This document shows positions 20,822 to 32,211 of a DNA stretch of 64,000 nucleotides, in pieces (the first letter of the stretch is position 1; each line of letters begins with the position of its first letter). Made by a program: the position numbers and the translations under genes. Below the pieces are notes generated by a model. That model saw only the letters and a program-made list of their open reading frames with translations, searched no databases and was not told where the DNA came from. The stretch is from Prinia subflava (Eukaryota; Chordata; Aves; Passeriformes; Cisticolidae): assembly GCF_021018805.1 (NCBI RefSeq), contig NW_026960608.1:3596001-3660000 (forward strand), in the 5' to 3' direction.

Positions 20822-22479
20822 CAAAAATGCATGCGATGTTTGAAAGGGCAGAGACCCATTGCAGGATGTGCAGTATTGGACCATCGTTCACTCAATTGGC
20901 CCATGATATCTGTAGGATGTCACCTAGAAAGAAAAAAAAAGAATAATAAAATTAATAAAAATATTAATAACAAGATATCTGACTCCAAAAAAAATCTACA
21001 TGATCCCAAAGACCAGAAAGGCAAAAACCACAAAGTGAAATAACAGCCCTTAATAACTACAAAACATACACCGAAGGCACGTGAAATATTACCTAAAATA
21101 CAACTACATCTATGTAGGAAACTTAAATGAAACAACATCTACTATAAAATTAAAACACATGAAAAGGAAATGTCCATTGAGACAAGATGTTGATCCTTAG
21201 CATCACTGGATGTCTTCTTGAAGCCTGGAGCAGGGAGTGACTCGAGGATGATCGATGAAAACAGGACCATGCTGCTGACACAGGACTTCTGTTGTCTCCA
21301 TAACTTCCAACCACATGGTCATGTTTGCAGTCTATGTGACAGCCACTAAGGCTATGCAATGTCCCTTTTCACTCCTCAGAGGTGATGGGTAACACGACTG
21401 CTGAACCTGCTAATGATAAAACACAGGCACATCTTCCCCTTAAATTAACAAACTTGTCAGGCTCCACTGCCCTAAACTGATAACTTGTCAGACTCCATTG
21501 TGTAAATTCAACATCCAGGTTTCAGAATTACTTTTTCTTCAGGTTCATAACATAAATGTTACATTGTTGCCTGTTATCTTTTTGATAATAATTTTGATCA
21601 GCCCAGGAACTGCAAAAGCTGAAGTGCTTCTTTACCAGTGAGATCCTGTTCATCCTTCCCGGGCAGGAATTCCAGGTTCACCTCCAAGATCAATTCAGCT
21701 ATTATATTTAAAGGTCAAATTGTTGAGTCAAATAACTCATATGTAATTTTTACTAAAACATCTGGGCAAATAGGCAATTCCCATCCAGAGAGAGCCAAGG
21801 CATGGCCAGTGCCCAGCTCTAACTGCAGAGGAATCCCTTACACCAATTTTAAAAACAAGCTTCTTAAAAATCTTATAATAAAAAACTAATATGGTAATTG
21901 ACACCTCCTAAGTTTGTCAGGGTAGAAATGCTCTGAGCTCAGCAGGCTCTTGAGATGGTCTGTGACCAGGATTGGCACTGCATCCCAAACCGTCAGGACA
22001 GAGGAGGCATTCTTACAAACTCAGATAACCTTGTCTGGAAATCTGAAAATATTTAGAAAATCATGAATGCAAAGCTAGCATAGACAGCTAGAAAACAAGG
22101 AAAAATTCTTGGGTGACACGTGTCTTACAGGCAATTATAGACAAATAGCAAAGTACATGAGAAGAAGAAGCAGAAGCAGCAGCAGTAGCAGCAGCCGGCT
22201 GTAGAACTGTGATAACTTTATCATATCTGTGAATTCACATCAAATATCTTAAAAACTGAGATAACACTTAAAACTCATAACTGATGGTTATACTGTAGAA
22301 TTATTAATAATTCTTGTGTTATCTGCGAAAGGCAACAAAGATTGCTTATTTGTTTTTTGTATTTCTTGCCATTTTTCTTCTATTATGAACAGGCATCTGT
22401 TCACAGAGACGCCTTGAGAAGAAATGTTTTGAGGGAGGGGGGGAGGGAAAAAACCCAAACAAAATTCAACTGTCCCTCT
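20354..22479 (-). other. AT-rich interior of gene-less element
   Basis: This part carries no recognised gene. A segment at about 21610-21800 resembles 41780-41950 of the 4.0-kb provirus, sharing GGGCAGG, TTCACCTC-AAG and TTCAGCT-TTATATT words in the same order. The two elements are therefore relatives with different LTRs. A GCAGCAGYAGCAG run lies near 22170-22195. Confidence 0.5.
20781..20818. repeat. Poly-T run (38 T)
   Basis: An uninterrupted T-run lies inside the gene-less LTR element. On the element's own strand it is a poly-A run, which could mark a retroposed segment picked up by the element or simple slippage. Confidence 0.95.
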
Positions 22480-22759
22480 AAAGGGAAAAGCTTCTGCTCA
22501 CCTCAAAGGCAACGAAGCTATTTGGCCCTCCCTCAGTGGGGCTTTGGGGGCTCAAGGGCCCCAGGGCCACCCCGCGGAGCTGGGGGAAATCCAAACAAAC
22601 GTGGCCCCCATTTTTCTGTAAAGGAAAGAGCTTCTGCCTGCCTTAAAGGCGGTGAAGCTATTTGGCCCTGCCCTAAGTGGGGCTTTGGGGGCTCAAGGGC
22701 CCCAGGGCCGCTCCGCAGAGCTGGGGGAAATCCAAGCAAACGTGGCCCCCATTTCTATG
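22480..22759. repeat. Two-copy 140-bp tandem repeat
   Basis: Units 22480-22619 and 22620-22759 align with few differences. Each carries TTTGGGGGCTCAAGGGCCCC and ends with GTGGCCCCCATTT. The repeat lies inside the gene-less element, next to its GC-rich module. An A-run follows the second unit. Confidence 0.92.
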
Positions 22760-22839
22760 TAAAAAAAAAAAAAAATTCAAGCGAAGCAACTCCTACAGCA
22801 TTATCCGCTGTCTAGAGGAACGGCAAGTTCCTCGTGCCC

Positions 22840-23960
22840 TATTCGCAGTCAGCCGCTCGGCCCGCAGGGAAGGAGTGGGGGAGCGAACCCCACCGCTCAT
22901 GGCGGGGGGAAGGGGGAAAAGGAGCGAGGAGACCGCTCCTCGGTTCCTATGACGACTTGCTGTGCAAATTCACGCGGGAAGGAAATGGAGGGGAAACGGA
23001 GAGGGGACAACGGAGCGGTGCTCGGCGGAGCTCAGCCTGCCGCCGCCCTGCCGCCGCCTGTCTCAAGCGGAGAGCCGGTGGCCCCCCTCACCGCCCTGGG
23101 GGGAAGGGGGGGGGACGAAGAGGCAAAGCTGCTCCAAGCCGCCCGTCTCAGCGGCACCGCACAGGGAAGGGACCTGCGCGCCCGCCCGACCCGCGCGCCT
23201 GTGGGGAGGGGGGAAAACCGAGTACGGAAAAACGAGAGAGAGAGAGATTTTGCAGCCGCTGCAGCGCCCTGGAGCAGGGCGGGAGAAAACCCGAGCGAGA
23301 GAGAGAGAAGGCAGGGAGATCGCATCCGTGCTGCCATGCCTGTCTCACCGCACCCCCCCACCCCCGCACAAGGGAAAGAACAAAGTTAAAACACAGAGAC
23401 ACAAAGAAAGACAAGCCCTAAACTCACACAGGCAATCATAAAAACAAGCACAGGTAACGTTAAAAGCATAAAACACCCATAAAGTGAACTTTTCGCCCTG
23501 AACACACAGAAGGATACAGAGGGATCAAAGGTTTTCGATCCCGGTCCCGTCCGCAGGCCAGATGCTGGGCCACGCCGACGAGGAAAGGATCGTTGTGTCA
23601 CACTCCGGGTCGGAATCTGACCAGCTGTATCTTGGACGGGCTAGCATCTTTTAAAGTCACGGTACAGACTAGTCGCAGTGGATGATAGTGCAGGAACCAC
23701 TGCCAGCCATCCGTGGTATGAAGAAAGGAGAAGGAAAAGCCAAGGAAGCGCCGTCTCTGCCGGCCGGGAGAGGCTTACAGACGCTCGCTTTGATCTCGGC
23801 CAGACAGAACCGAAAGAGGTCGGGGGAGCGCTGGGCAAGCTGTCGGCAGCGAAGAATTCCAGCTGCTCTTGTCAGGAAAGGCACAAGCTGTCCTCTCTCA
23901 GGAGAGGGGTTCCCCAGGTTTTTCTGGAACCTCTGCCCGGCTGTCTTTTCTAGAAATTAA
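22840..23960. other. CpG-rich module inside the gene-less LTR element
   Basis: This GC- and CpG-rich stretch contains polypurine and GAGA runs near 23230-23310. Long open frames occur in several registers on both strands, but none has a recognisable retroviral motif, and overlapping frames of this kind follow from composition. It may be leader or host-derived sequence carried by the element. On the element's strand it lies just 3' of the primer site, where gag would normally be. Confidence 0.5.
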
Positions 23961-24164
23961 AGTCCAGCTGTGCTGGGTGCCGTCCGACCTGCTGTCTTTT
24001 GGCAGGATTGATCTTTTTCCATGGTCAGCAGGACCAGCATTCTTTAGAAAAAACGTGGAGATACTTTGCTTACCTCTCTGAGGAGGCAGGTAGAATTTTC
24101 AAGCTTTGCTGCATGAATCAGTCCCGGCTGCGCTGAACTTCTTCGCAAACGTCAGGTCACCAGA

Positions 24165-24499
24165 TGTTGCTATGGTTTTCGGACGGCACAGAAATAACAA
24201 CATGACTCTCCATGATGGTAAAGATGAGAGCAAACTTTATTCTTCTAAATTCTACTTTTATAGAGTAGTTCGGTACAAAGAACATGATTGGTTATTCAGC
24301 GTCTACACTCTTTTGTAAATATTTCTTTCCAGTAAACATGTTGGAAAAACACCACCTGCAGATAGTTTCTCACTTCCCAAGGTTTGTTTGAATTCCTCCT
24401 TTAGATTTCTCAGGCTAACATGAGAAAGTTGCTCACTTGCCTTTCACACAGACACTAGCAGAGCCTGAAGCCTAAGTTCAGACCAATGTCAGGCCCACA
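24165..24499 (-). mobile_element. 5' LTR of gene-less element
   Basis: Same length and, as read, same sequence as the LTR at 20007-20341, implying recent insertion or gene conversion. On -, the CA end is followed by TC and then the primer-binding site at 24145-24162. Confidence 0.92.
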
Positions 24500-24749
24500 T
24501 GAATGTTTTAGGTTGCTTAAAGAATCACAAAGGTATTGGTAGAAGCAGGTTTAATATAAAAGTGAAAGCACAACAAAGTTGATTGGCAAGGTTTACTCTA
24601 CTACTTAACAGATGGTTAAAGCACTCAGAGAAAAAGCAAACTAAAATCTAAAATCAATCAATCTAAAACTAAAATCGACTCAACAATTGTTTGTTTTGAG
24701 GCTTGGTTGGGGGGATGGAAGGATATGGATAAAAAGGAATAAGGAAGAC

Positions 24750-25030
24750 CCTTCAGTTGAGTCTTCTCCATGTTGCTCCTTGTGAAGAAGATAGCCTCTG
24801 TCCTCTTTGTAGCTGCCTTTTGAGAGCCAGAATACTGCCATGATGTTCCTCCTGAGCCATCTCTTTTCTAAGGGAGAAAAGACCCAACTCCTTCAGCCTT
24901 TCCTCACACTCTCCAGCCTTTTGATCATCTTCCTTGCCCTCCTTGCGATCTTCTATCTGTCTGCATCTTTTTGTTGAATTCTGGGGACCAGAACTGGACA
25001 CAGCATTCCAGGTTCTGCCTGCAGGCATAG
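24750..25030 (-). mobile_element. CR1 LINE 3' UTR fragment
   Basis: On + it shows the reversed CR1 pattern: GCCTCTGTCCTCTTTGTAGC, AGGGAGAAAAGACCCAACTC, CTTTCCTCACACTCTCC and GGGGACCAGAACTGGACACAG. These are typical of the CR1 3' region read backwards. It is diverged and truncated at both ends. Confidence 0.75.
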
Positions 25031-25604
25031 CCTCTGTGAGAAGAGGACAGGCTCTGCCCGATGCTGGACACAGCTAGTTTCTGCCAGTTAGGCACCAGAC
25101 TCCTTGAGAGCCAAAGCTGAGCAACTCAGTAAAGCTGGTGGCACCCCTGTGTAAGCATATTTAAGAAACAGCAAAATGCTGTCTGAGGCAAGTACTTCCC
25201 TGCTGCCCTTGCATCTGGCAGATGGCTATGTCCTAAAGTAACTTTTTCTCGCTGTTTTCTCCTCCTGTCCTGTTGAGGAGGGGCCGTGAGAAAACAGCTG
25301 GTTGCGCCCCTGGCAGCCAGCCAAGATCTGGCATCAGAAAGCCTAAAAGGCAGGTTTGTCCATGTAGAAGTAAAGGGGGTTGGTGGTTTAGAGACTGATA
25401 GTGACCGGGGTAGGAACAGAACATTTTGGAAGCTGCAAATTCCATCAATATCTGGGGATCCAGTCACTGAGAGGGCAAAATTTCAATGGAAAAAGCCTTC
25501 TTTCTGAGCAATAAGAGGTTCTTGCAAGAAGAAGGGCCTAGTCTCTTTTTTTTTTTCCACTTGGTAATACAAGTGGCAAAGATCTGGAACTCCTGCATTG
25601 AAAG
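25031..25604. other. Unassigned intergenic sequence
   Basis: No gene was recognised. A T-run lies near 25547-25556. The short frames on both strands carry no known motif. Confidence 0.3.
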
Positions 25605-25930
25605 GGATCACAGAATCACAGAACGACTATGTTGGAAGAGACCTCCAAGATCATTGAGTCCAACCCAGCCCTTACACCTCAACTAAACCATGGCACTGAG
25701 TGCCACATCCAGTCTTTTTTAAAACACATCCAGGGATGGTGACTCCACCGCCTCCCCGGGCAAGCCATTCCAGTACCTTTTTACTCTCTCTATGAAAAAC
25801 TTCTTCCTAATATCCAACTTATATTTCCCTTGACGCAGCTTGAGACTGTCTTCTTGTTCTGTCAGTTGTTGCCTGGAGAAAGAGACCGACGCCCACCTGA
25901 CTACAACCACCTTTCAGGAAGTCCCCCTTA
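25605..25930 (-). mobile_element. CR1 LINE 3' end (young songbird-type)
   Basis: On + it begins with ATCACAGAATCACAGAA, the reverse of the CR1 tail, then TGGAAGAGACCTCCAAGATC, GGCACTGAGTGCCAC and CAGGGATGGTGACTCCACC. These are hallmarks of a CR1 3' UTR inserted on -. It is much less diverged than the copies at 19515 and 24750. Confidence 0.88.
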
Positions 25931-26029
25931 GCACCCAAAGGCAGCAGTCAATGTCATAGCTGCAAGCATACCCAGCAGGAAGATCTCCTTAGACAAGTAA
26001 CTGTTAAGAGGAGCTTGACAGGCAACATA

Positions 26030-26380
26030 AGGCCCCAAAAAATGTTGTCGACAATACTCTTAAAAGGGCTTATGGTTTTTCATGGACTCTGAGTTAGATG
26101 CACGGCAGAAATTCGAACAAAATATTCTCAAGAGGTCAAAACAACAAAAATCTTGACTGGCAACTTGAGGCAATCAGAGAACTTTGGAAAAAGTTTAAAG
26201 CAACATTCAGTCAACATAAAACATTTCACAAAGCATTAACTTAGCCCATTTAACTTAGCAAACTCCAAGCCCATCTGATTTTAAGTTACTCAAAACTCTG
26301 AGAACAGGGAACTGGAAGAAGAGGAGAAAGAGAAAAAATATAAAAAAGAACAAATATAGCTACCACTCCTTGTTCCAGTG
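26030..26380 (-). repeat. Dispersed repeat X, copy 1
   Basis: Aligns with 31805-32160 over about 350 bases, sharing TCACAAAGCATTAACTTAGC and a purine-rich end with GAGAAAGAG. On -, copy 2 has AATAAAGC near its end, so an LTR origin is likely. Both copies lie just before ERVL sequence (integrase here, an LTR at 32212). Confidence 0.6.
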
Positions 26381-26446
26381 GTGTTGCTGGTTGATTGGAA
26401 ATATACTCTGTAAACCATGCCACTGCTTGAAACACTATCTTAAGCC

Positions 26447-26950
26447 TTGAGAGGCACTTTTTTTTTGCGACACTGTACTCCAGAAAGAATAGACTCAGAC
26501 ATTGTGAATCATTTTCTAAATAACTTTATAAACTCTTGGGCAAAAAAAGATGCCATGAGTGGATATATCACATTCCCTATCCACCCACAAACCTCTGGGA
26601 AGATTGAGAGGTATAATGGACTGCTGAAGACTATGTTAAGAGCATTAGGCAATGGGGCATGGAAGCATTAGGATGCAAATCTAGCAGAAGGCACTTGTCT
26701 GGTTAACACTAGAGGATCTGCTAAGCACCCTGGTCCTGCCCAAACAAAATCCATACATAGTGTGGGAGGAGATAAAGTCCAACTAAGGGAAGTGTCTAGG
26801 GAAGTTGTGGATTTCTCCTCCCACTGGAAAGGCAAAGCCATTCCTTAGATTCTTTGCCCCAGGACCCAGGCATACTTGGTGGGTAATGCAGAAGGATGGG
26901 GAGACCCGGTGTGTGCCTCAAGGAGATTTAACCCTGGGGGAAAAATAATC
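26447..26950 (+). pseudogene. pol: ERVL-type integrase, C-terminal half
   Basis: A 74-codon frame contains HPQTSGKIERYNGLLKTML, where the Glu is the third residue of the DDE triad. It continues in broken frames with VNTRGSAKHPGPAQ and a WVGNAE-like segment near 26880. This form is characteristic of class III (ERVL) integrases. The N-terminal part and the rest of pol are missing. It leads to the 3' LTR at 27353. Confidence 0.82.
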
Positions 26951-27352
26951 TGTGGTATAAGTCCTATGTTGCAGGAATGACATGAACTGATGAAGAATTA
27001 ATTTTGCAAGGAGCAAGGAGAGTGCGATGATGACCTGAACCGGCCCAGTGTCAATGCCCAATGATCAGGTATACTGCTTAGCCTGTCCTGACCACCCATC
27101 CTGATGGAATGGAGGCAAAGTCATGGATCTAGAGGGGTGAAGGATGCCCATGAAGTTGGAAAATAGTATCTATTTGTGAAAGGACAGGTGGATAGTAGTT
27201 AATGAAAATGTGTTTGGTACAGCAATGGTTTAAGGATGTAGTTTAAGTTGTATGTGTGGGTAAGAAGGGATTGTTGTAATGAGAAATAAATACAATGGAA
27301 CAGTTGGAAGATATATAAATTATGTGGGATCTGAGCATGAAGGGGTGGAGAT
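26951..27352 (+). other. ERVL 3' untranslated region between pol and LTR
   Basis: This purine-rich, gene-free sequence joins the integrase remnant to the 3' LTR. ERVL elements of this type lack env, which fits the short gap. Confidence 0.5.
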
Positions 27353-27926
27353 TGTATTGGGTCTGACTGAGCTGGATTTCATTTTCTCATCGCACCTTCA
27401 CAGTGCTGTGCTTTGCATTGGTAGCTGGATGAGTGTTGATAACACACCAGTGGTTTTGGCTACTGCTGAGCAGTGCTGTCTCTCTAACATTCCCTTCTCC
27501 CATCAAGGGTCTGGGAGTTGGCAAGATCCTGGAAAGGGGACGCAACTAGGCCATCTGACCTATAGTAACCAAAGGGATATTCCATACCATATGATGTGAG
27601 CTCAGATATAAAAGCTAAGTGAGGGAGGAAGAATGGTAGGCATTCATTATTCTACAATTTTGCCTTTCTGTATCAACTACTAGGTGTGCTGAAGCCTTGC
27701 TTCCTGGGAAGTGGCTGAATATTGCTCACCAATGGGAAGTAGAGATTAATTCTTTTTTCTGTTTGCTTATGCGCACACAAACTTTTGTGCTTTTTATCTT
27801 GCTTTAGTAAACTGCCTTATCTCAACCTACTAGTTCTTTTCCATCTTATTTTTCTCTTCCATCTTGCCGGGGAGTGATAGAATGGCTTGATGGGTACCTG
27901 GTGTCTAGCCAAGGTCAAACCACTAC
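27353..27926 (+). mobile_element. ERVL 3' LTR
   Basis: It starts TGTATTGGGTCTGACTGAG and ends near CAAACCACTAC. It has a TATA-like ATATAAAAGCTAAG near 27607 and the TTATCTCAACC segment near 27820, and it aligns with the split LTR copy at 32212-32694 plus 55912-56017. I recognise it as the avian GGERVL-like LTR type. The exact 3' edge is uncertain. Confidence 0.8.
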
Positions 27927-29450
27927 GAGCACTCCATGTCAAAAAATATAAGCTTTAAGGATAGGCCAATTTTCAATAGTTAGGCTTCCTTTCCTTTTGG
28001 AGTCCATAACCTTAGAGGTTCAGGTATCGTCATAACCCCAAAAAATATACATGTCCCAGACGATCATGCTTATTACTCCCACCATCCAGGTTTCAGAGGC
28101 ATTCCCAGGGACAGAGGAAAAAGTCAGTGGGCACCATGGGATGATTACATTCAGTAAAAATTCTACTACATGATAGTCTAGATTGCCTCAGGGCTGGGGG
28201 TCAAAGATATGCCAAAACTCAAGTCGTTCCAAACTCCTCAGCATATTGTTTCACTCAGGATCCTGGGTTCAGCCTTTCCTACTTTACCAAACCCTTCATT
28301 GGTTCTCAAATCTGAAATCTTTCTTTTCTTTTGTGAGCTTAACAACTTATGCCTTCTTCATCCACAGCTTGAGAGAACTTTCCAGTCGCTATTTCAGCTC
28401 CTCTGTCAACCCATTTTCTCCCTCCTTCCAGGGCCCACCAACAGTTTGACATCCCCTTCTGTATAATTGGGCTTTACAGCTTGCTTACCTCTACTACGTG
28501 TTTCCCTTGATATAGTAATTTTATACTTTTCTCTGAGGAAGGAAGAGGTACACAAATTTGATTCTATAATCATATGAAATCCTATGTGAACTCCCAAAAC
28601 TAAACTGAGGGAGAAATCTTTTCCCCACACTGTAGCAACCTGAGAGAAAATACAAACATGTAAAACATTGCTTGGACAAACCTATATAAAACATGTACAA
28701 ACATAAATATCTCAAAACTATCAAGACAAAACCGTAAAAAATCGATTCAGGAAAGAACAGCGACTCTTTAGTCTTGTCATTCCACTGTCTCATGGAACAC
28801 CTTTTCTCTTGGAACATCTGCAAGAAGAGAGAAAAAAGGAAAACTCAGTCCTGCTCAGACCAGTCTTAAAAGGAAAGAACTGTCCATCTGCTGGTATTTT
28901 GTGTTTTCTGCCAGACGCATCTGTGGCCTTTAATTCCAGAATGACTTCAGCAATTCAGTTCCTTGCCTCTAGTGGCAGATGAGGCTCTATATTCACTACC
29001 ACCAGAAGGTGGCAGTGTAGGAGCATTTTGCAAACCTTCATTGCCAATCTGGGGAAACAGAATTTCCATTTATTTCCAGGGAGCCTTTTAGGATATATGA
29101 ATTCACCACCCTCCCCCAGCTCACTTTCTGGAGGCAGAGCTGGGAATTTGTTTTTTTGGTCTTGATCCTTAAATTTTGCAATAAACAACAACATGGGAGA
29201 AGGCCGACAGCTGTTTCTCGTGCATTTGTTGGAAGCCAGGTGCCTCCCACACTCTCTCAGTGCTTTTAGCAAATTTTGGAGTGGGAGAGGGCTGGATTCT
29301 CCTCCCTCCAACAGGTCCAAACTTTTTACACAAAAGGTTGTTCCCCAGGCAAGAGACCAAGGTTCTTTGCCATGTGCTTACTCCTCAGAAAGCTTTGTTT
29401 CATTCCCCGTCATTAGTGAAATTTTCAAAACATTCTTTATTTTGTTTTCT
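27927..29450. other. Unassigned sequence
   Basis: No gene or named repeat was recognised on either strand. The frames at 28183-28466 (+) and 28955-29320 (-) are open for 85-121 codons but have no known motif and no splice or signal context. It is likely old repeat or ERV-derived sequence. Confidence 0.25.
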
Positions 29451-29459
29451 TTGGGATGA

Positions 29460-30240
29460 TTGCTACTTTTCTCTTGCTGCATAACAAATTCTGTTGCAGA
29501 ATGAGATATCATTACCGTGGGCTCTACCTCCTGGTGAAGAATTCCATCTTTACAAGTGGGCAGAGCTTGGGGTGGCTGAGGGAAGAGGGGGCTGGCTTTA
29601 CTGAATTCTCCTCCAGGGAGTGGAGGAAGGTGACATCATGCTCAGGGAGTCTCACCTCCCTCTCTGCCTCCTAATTTTCTACAGGTGGGCAGAGTTTAAG
29701 GTGATGAAGGGGGTTTGGCTGTGCTACCTCAAACTCCTCCCAAGGACTGAGGGGGTTGACATGCTCATGGAAGTTCGCCTCCTCGACACTGGAAAACCCT
29801 GGTTCATTCTCCGCACCTCACCCATCAGTGTTAATTTGCACATCAGAACATCTTTGGCTCTGGACAAGCGTGTTCATCTGGTTTTTCAGGTTTTGGGATA
29901 ACTTCTCTGTGGGAGCTGACATTGGTTAAAGAGAATTTCTTAGGCATCAGGCAGCATGTGAGAAAGCAAGTCAGACTTTCCCAGGCATCTGCTCTGGGGG
30001 AGCTGTGAAAAGATATTCCAAAGAATTTCTAATCTTTTGCACCTACTGTTTTTCCAACTTGTTTACTTGCAAAGATGTTTTACAAAGAGGTGTTGGCCTA
30101 AATGACCAATCATATTCAGTTGTACCAAAATGCTGTATAAAAAGGATGTGCCTTTTAATAAACTTTCGCTATATGCCCTCCAAGAAGATTGGAGTTCTCT
30201 ATATTATTTCAGCTGTCCTGAATAATATAATGATACTTCT
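29460..30240 (+). mobile_element. Probable LTR with duplicated U3 block
   Basis: There is a CCAAT-type GACCAATCA near 30098, TGTATAAAAAGG near 30131 and AATAAAC near 30157, spaced as in a compact LTR promoter and poly-A site. A block of about 130 bases with GTGGGCAGAG is present twice (about 29556 and 29688). The ends and target duplication were not found. Confidence 0.5.
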
Positions 30241-31047
30241 CCACATACAATTCTGGATCCACCCTGACTTTACCTATGGTTTCAGCCACCAAAGCAATTT
30301 GCAACTCAATTAGCTCTCTGTTGCTGCTCGGCAACATATTTCTCTCTTTGTGCAGCTATGAGCCCAGCTTCTACCCATATGGTTACCAAACCATTTTCCT
30401 TATTAGAGATTTTTTCAATTTATTTACTCAAAGATCTGATTTTCTCTGCAACTAACTATGGATTGTGCCAGATTTCCTCAGCCCACATCTCTGTTTAGGG
30501 CCAGACAAGCTTTGTAAGCTTTTAGCAGCTGTATCAGTTGAGGGAAGTCCAGGTCAATTTTTACCCTGGTGTTGGAAAACATACCAAATTTAATTTTTTT
30601 TATATAACTTTAGTCAGGGGTTTTGTTAGCCTTTGCTCCAGGGGAAAGGAATTTCAAGTTTATTTTCAGGGGACTGTTTCGACACTCAAGGTGTGATGAG
30701 CTTAACATCTCAACAGACTGGGAGTAGCACAGAAGAGACACAAAAGATAACAGCCATTAACAACCAGCAACTCTGAAGATCACCCCTGGCAGAGACACCT
30801 GGTCCAGAAAACACTGATAAGACAACCAAGGAATGAGGACCAAATTAGCACTGACGATGAAGAAATCTGTAACCAATAAGAAACCAAATACTAAGGACTG
30901 CGTAACTTGGGACCAATGAACATTGACCCAATTAATTTCTATGGGTTTTGGCTGAGTAGTGTTGTCTCTAGTCTGGTGATATGGCACTTTGCAGGGGAAC
31001 GACACAATCCCCAGGGTCCTGAAAGTCCTAAGCTGTCGCTGTGTCAG
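30241..31047. other. Unassigned sequence
   Basis: No gene was recognised. On -, 30350-30700 may be decayed ERV coding sequence, but no diagnostic motif was found. Confidence 0.25.
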
Positions 31048-31700
31048 TGTAAAAAGCAAAGTGGGCTTCACATGCAGTCCGAGGTTCCTTTATTTACTGG
31101 AATACAGAGCAGAGATGAAGACCAAGGGACCAGAAGCATGCCTGTGGGTTTTAAGGGACAGAATCAGGGTGGAGTCCAGGGTCAAGGGGCCAATAGGGAG
31201 AAGACTGGGGAGGGACACAAGGTGGAGTTAACATAACATGAGCCAATAAGAAGGCTATTATAAGGAGGTTTATATAAACAAACTAATAGAGCCTCGAAGA
31301 ATAGGGAATTCCCCAAGGGGCAGTCCAGACAGGGGCTGGTACCAGGGAGAATTGACAGGGAACATTAGGGAATAAGGGGTGGATATCGGAAGACCTACAA
31401 CCCAATGGATGGACACAACCCAGGCTAAACCACCACCCTGGAGGAGGGGAAAGGAACAAACCATAGGGTATTAGAACACACATATGTGATGGAAGGATTT
31501 TCTCTGCACAACCTGGACAATGTGTGGATGAAATGATTTCTGTTGCACATCCTGGCCAGAACAATATCCTGGCCCAAATAAAGTAATGCCTTGATTCTCT
31601 AATACTAAAAATGTTGTTGGACAGTTTTTGTTTTTCCCACAGTTTCGATTACACTGGTTTCCATGACCTTTCTGATGGAAAAGATTGTTTTTGATCAAAA
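31048..31700 (-). mobile_element. Possible LTR on -
   Basis: It starts on + with TGTAAAAAGCAAAG. On -, TTTATATAAACC near 31272 and AATAAAGG near 31092 have the order expected for a promoter and poly-A site. The far edge and target duplication are not defined. Confidence 0.4.
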
Positions 31701-31804
31701 TTCATGTTCTCCGTTATTCTGCCACTAGCAGTTTTCTCTGTATAAAACACCTTATCACCTCAAGAGTACCCTACTTGCTGCACCAATAAAATGCAAGGCT
31801 CCAA

Positions 31805-32160
31805 AACCCACTCAATGAGACACTTAAAAAGCTTTATTTTATTATGTACCCTGAGTTAGACACAGCAGGAATATCAACAAGATATCCTCAAGTGGTCAAA
31901 ACAGCAAACACTACCAAGAACTTCAGAAAATCAGAGAACTTTGACAGAAGTTTAAAGCAACATCCCATCAACATTAAACATTTCACAAAGCATTAACTTA
32001 GCCCATTCAACTTAAACTCCAAGCTCATCCAATTTTGAGTTACTCAAAACTGTGAGAAGAGGGAATTAGAACAAGAAGAAAGAGAAAAAAAAATGTAGAA
32101 AAGAACAAATTTAGCTACTACTCCTGCTTTTAGCAGTGTCTCAGCTGATAGAAATTCGAA
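31805..32160 (-). repeat. Dispersed repeat X, copy 2
   Basis: Second copy of the repeat at 26030-26380, in the same orientation. A TTTATTTTATTATG string at its low end gives AATAAA on -. It ends shortly before the ERVL LTR at 32212. Confidence 0.6.
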
Positions 32161-32211
32161 GAGGAGGTAGGGTCAAGACATATGCTTGGTTCATGTCCTT
32201 GCTTAACTATC

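Larger units (their letters stand above)
20007..24499 (-). mobile_element. Complete LTR element without retroviral genes
   Basis: Two 335-bp LTRs at 20007-20341 and 24165-24499 showed no difference when read side by side. The flanks are CGAATG (20001-20006) and TGAATG (24500-24505), a 6-bp duplication with a single CpG-to-TpG change. Six bases is the alpha/betaretroviral size. On -, TGGTGACCTGACG (24145-24162) follows the 5' LTR after 2 bases and resembles the tRNA-Trp site of alpharetroviruses. AAAAGGGGGAGA precedes the 3' LTR as a polypurine tract. The 3.8-kb interior has no recognisable gag, pol or env, so it must have moved with borrowed proteins. Confidence 0.9.

Noticed and set aside
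20695..20904. Frame with a long Lys run (- strand) or Phe run (+ strand)
   Set aside because: Translation of the 38-base T-run only.
22834..23441. 195-codon and overlapping + frames in the CpG-rich module
   Set aside because: Three + frames and two - frames are open at once with low-complexity Arg/Pro/Gly content, a composition effect. They also oppose the strand of the element.
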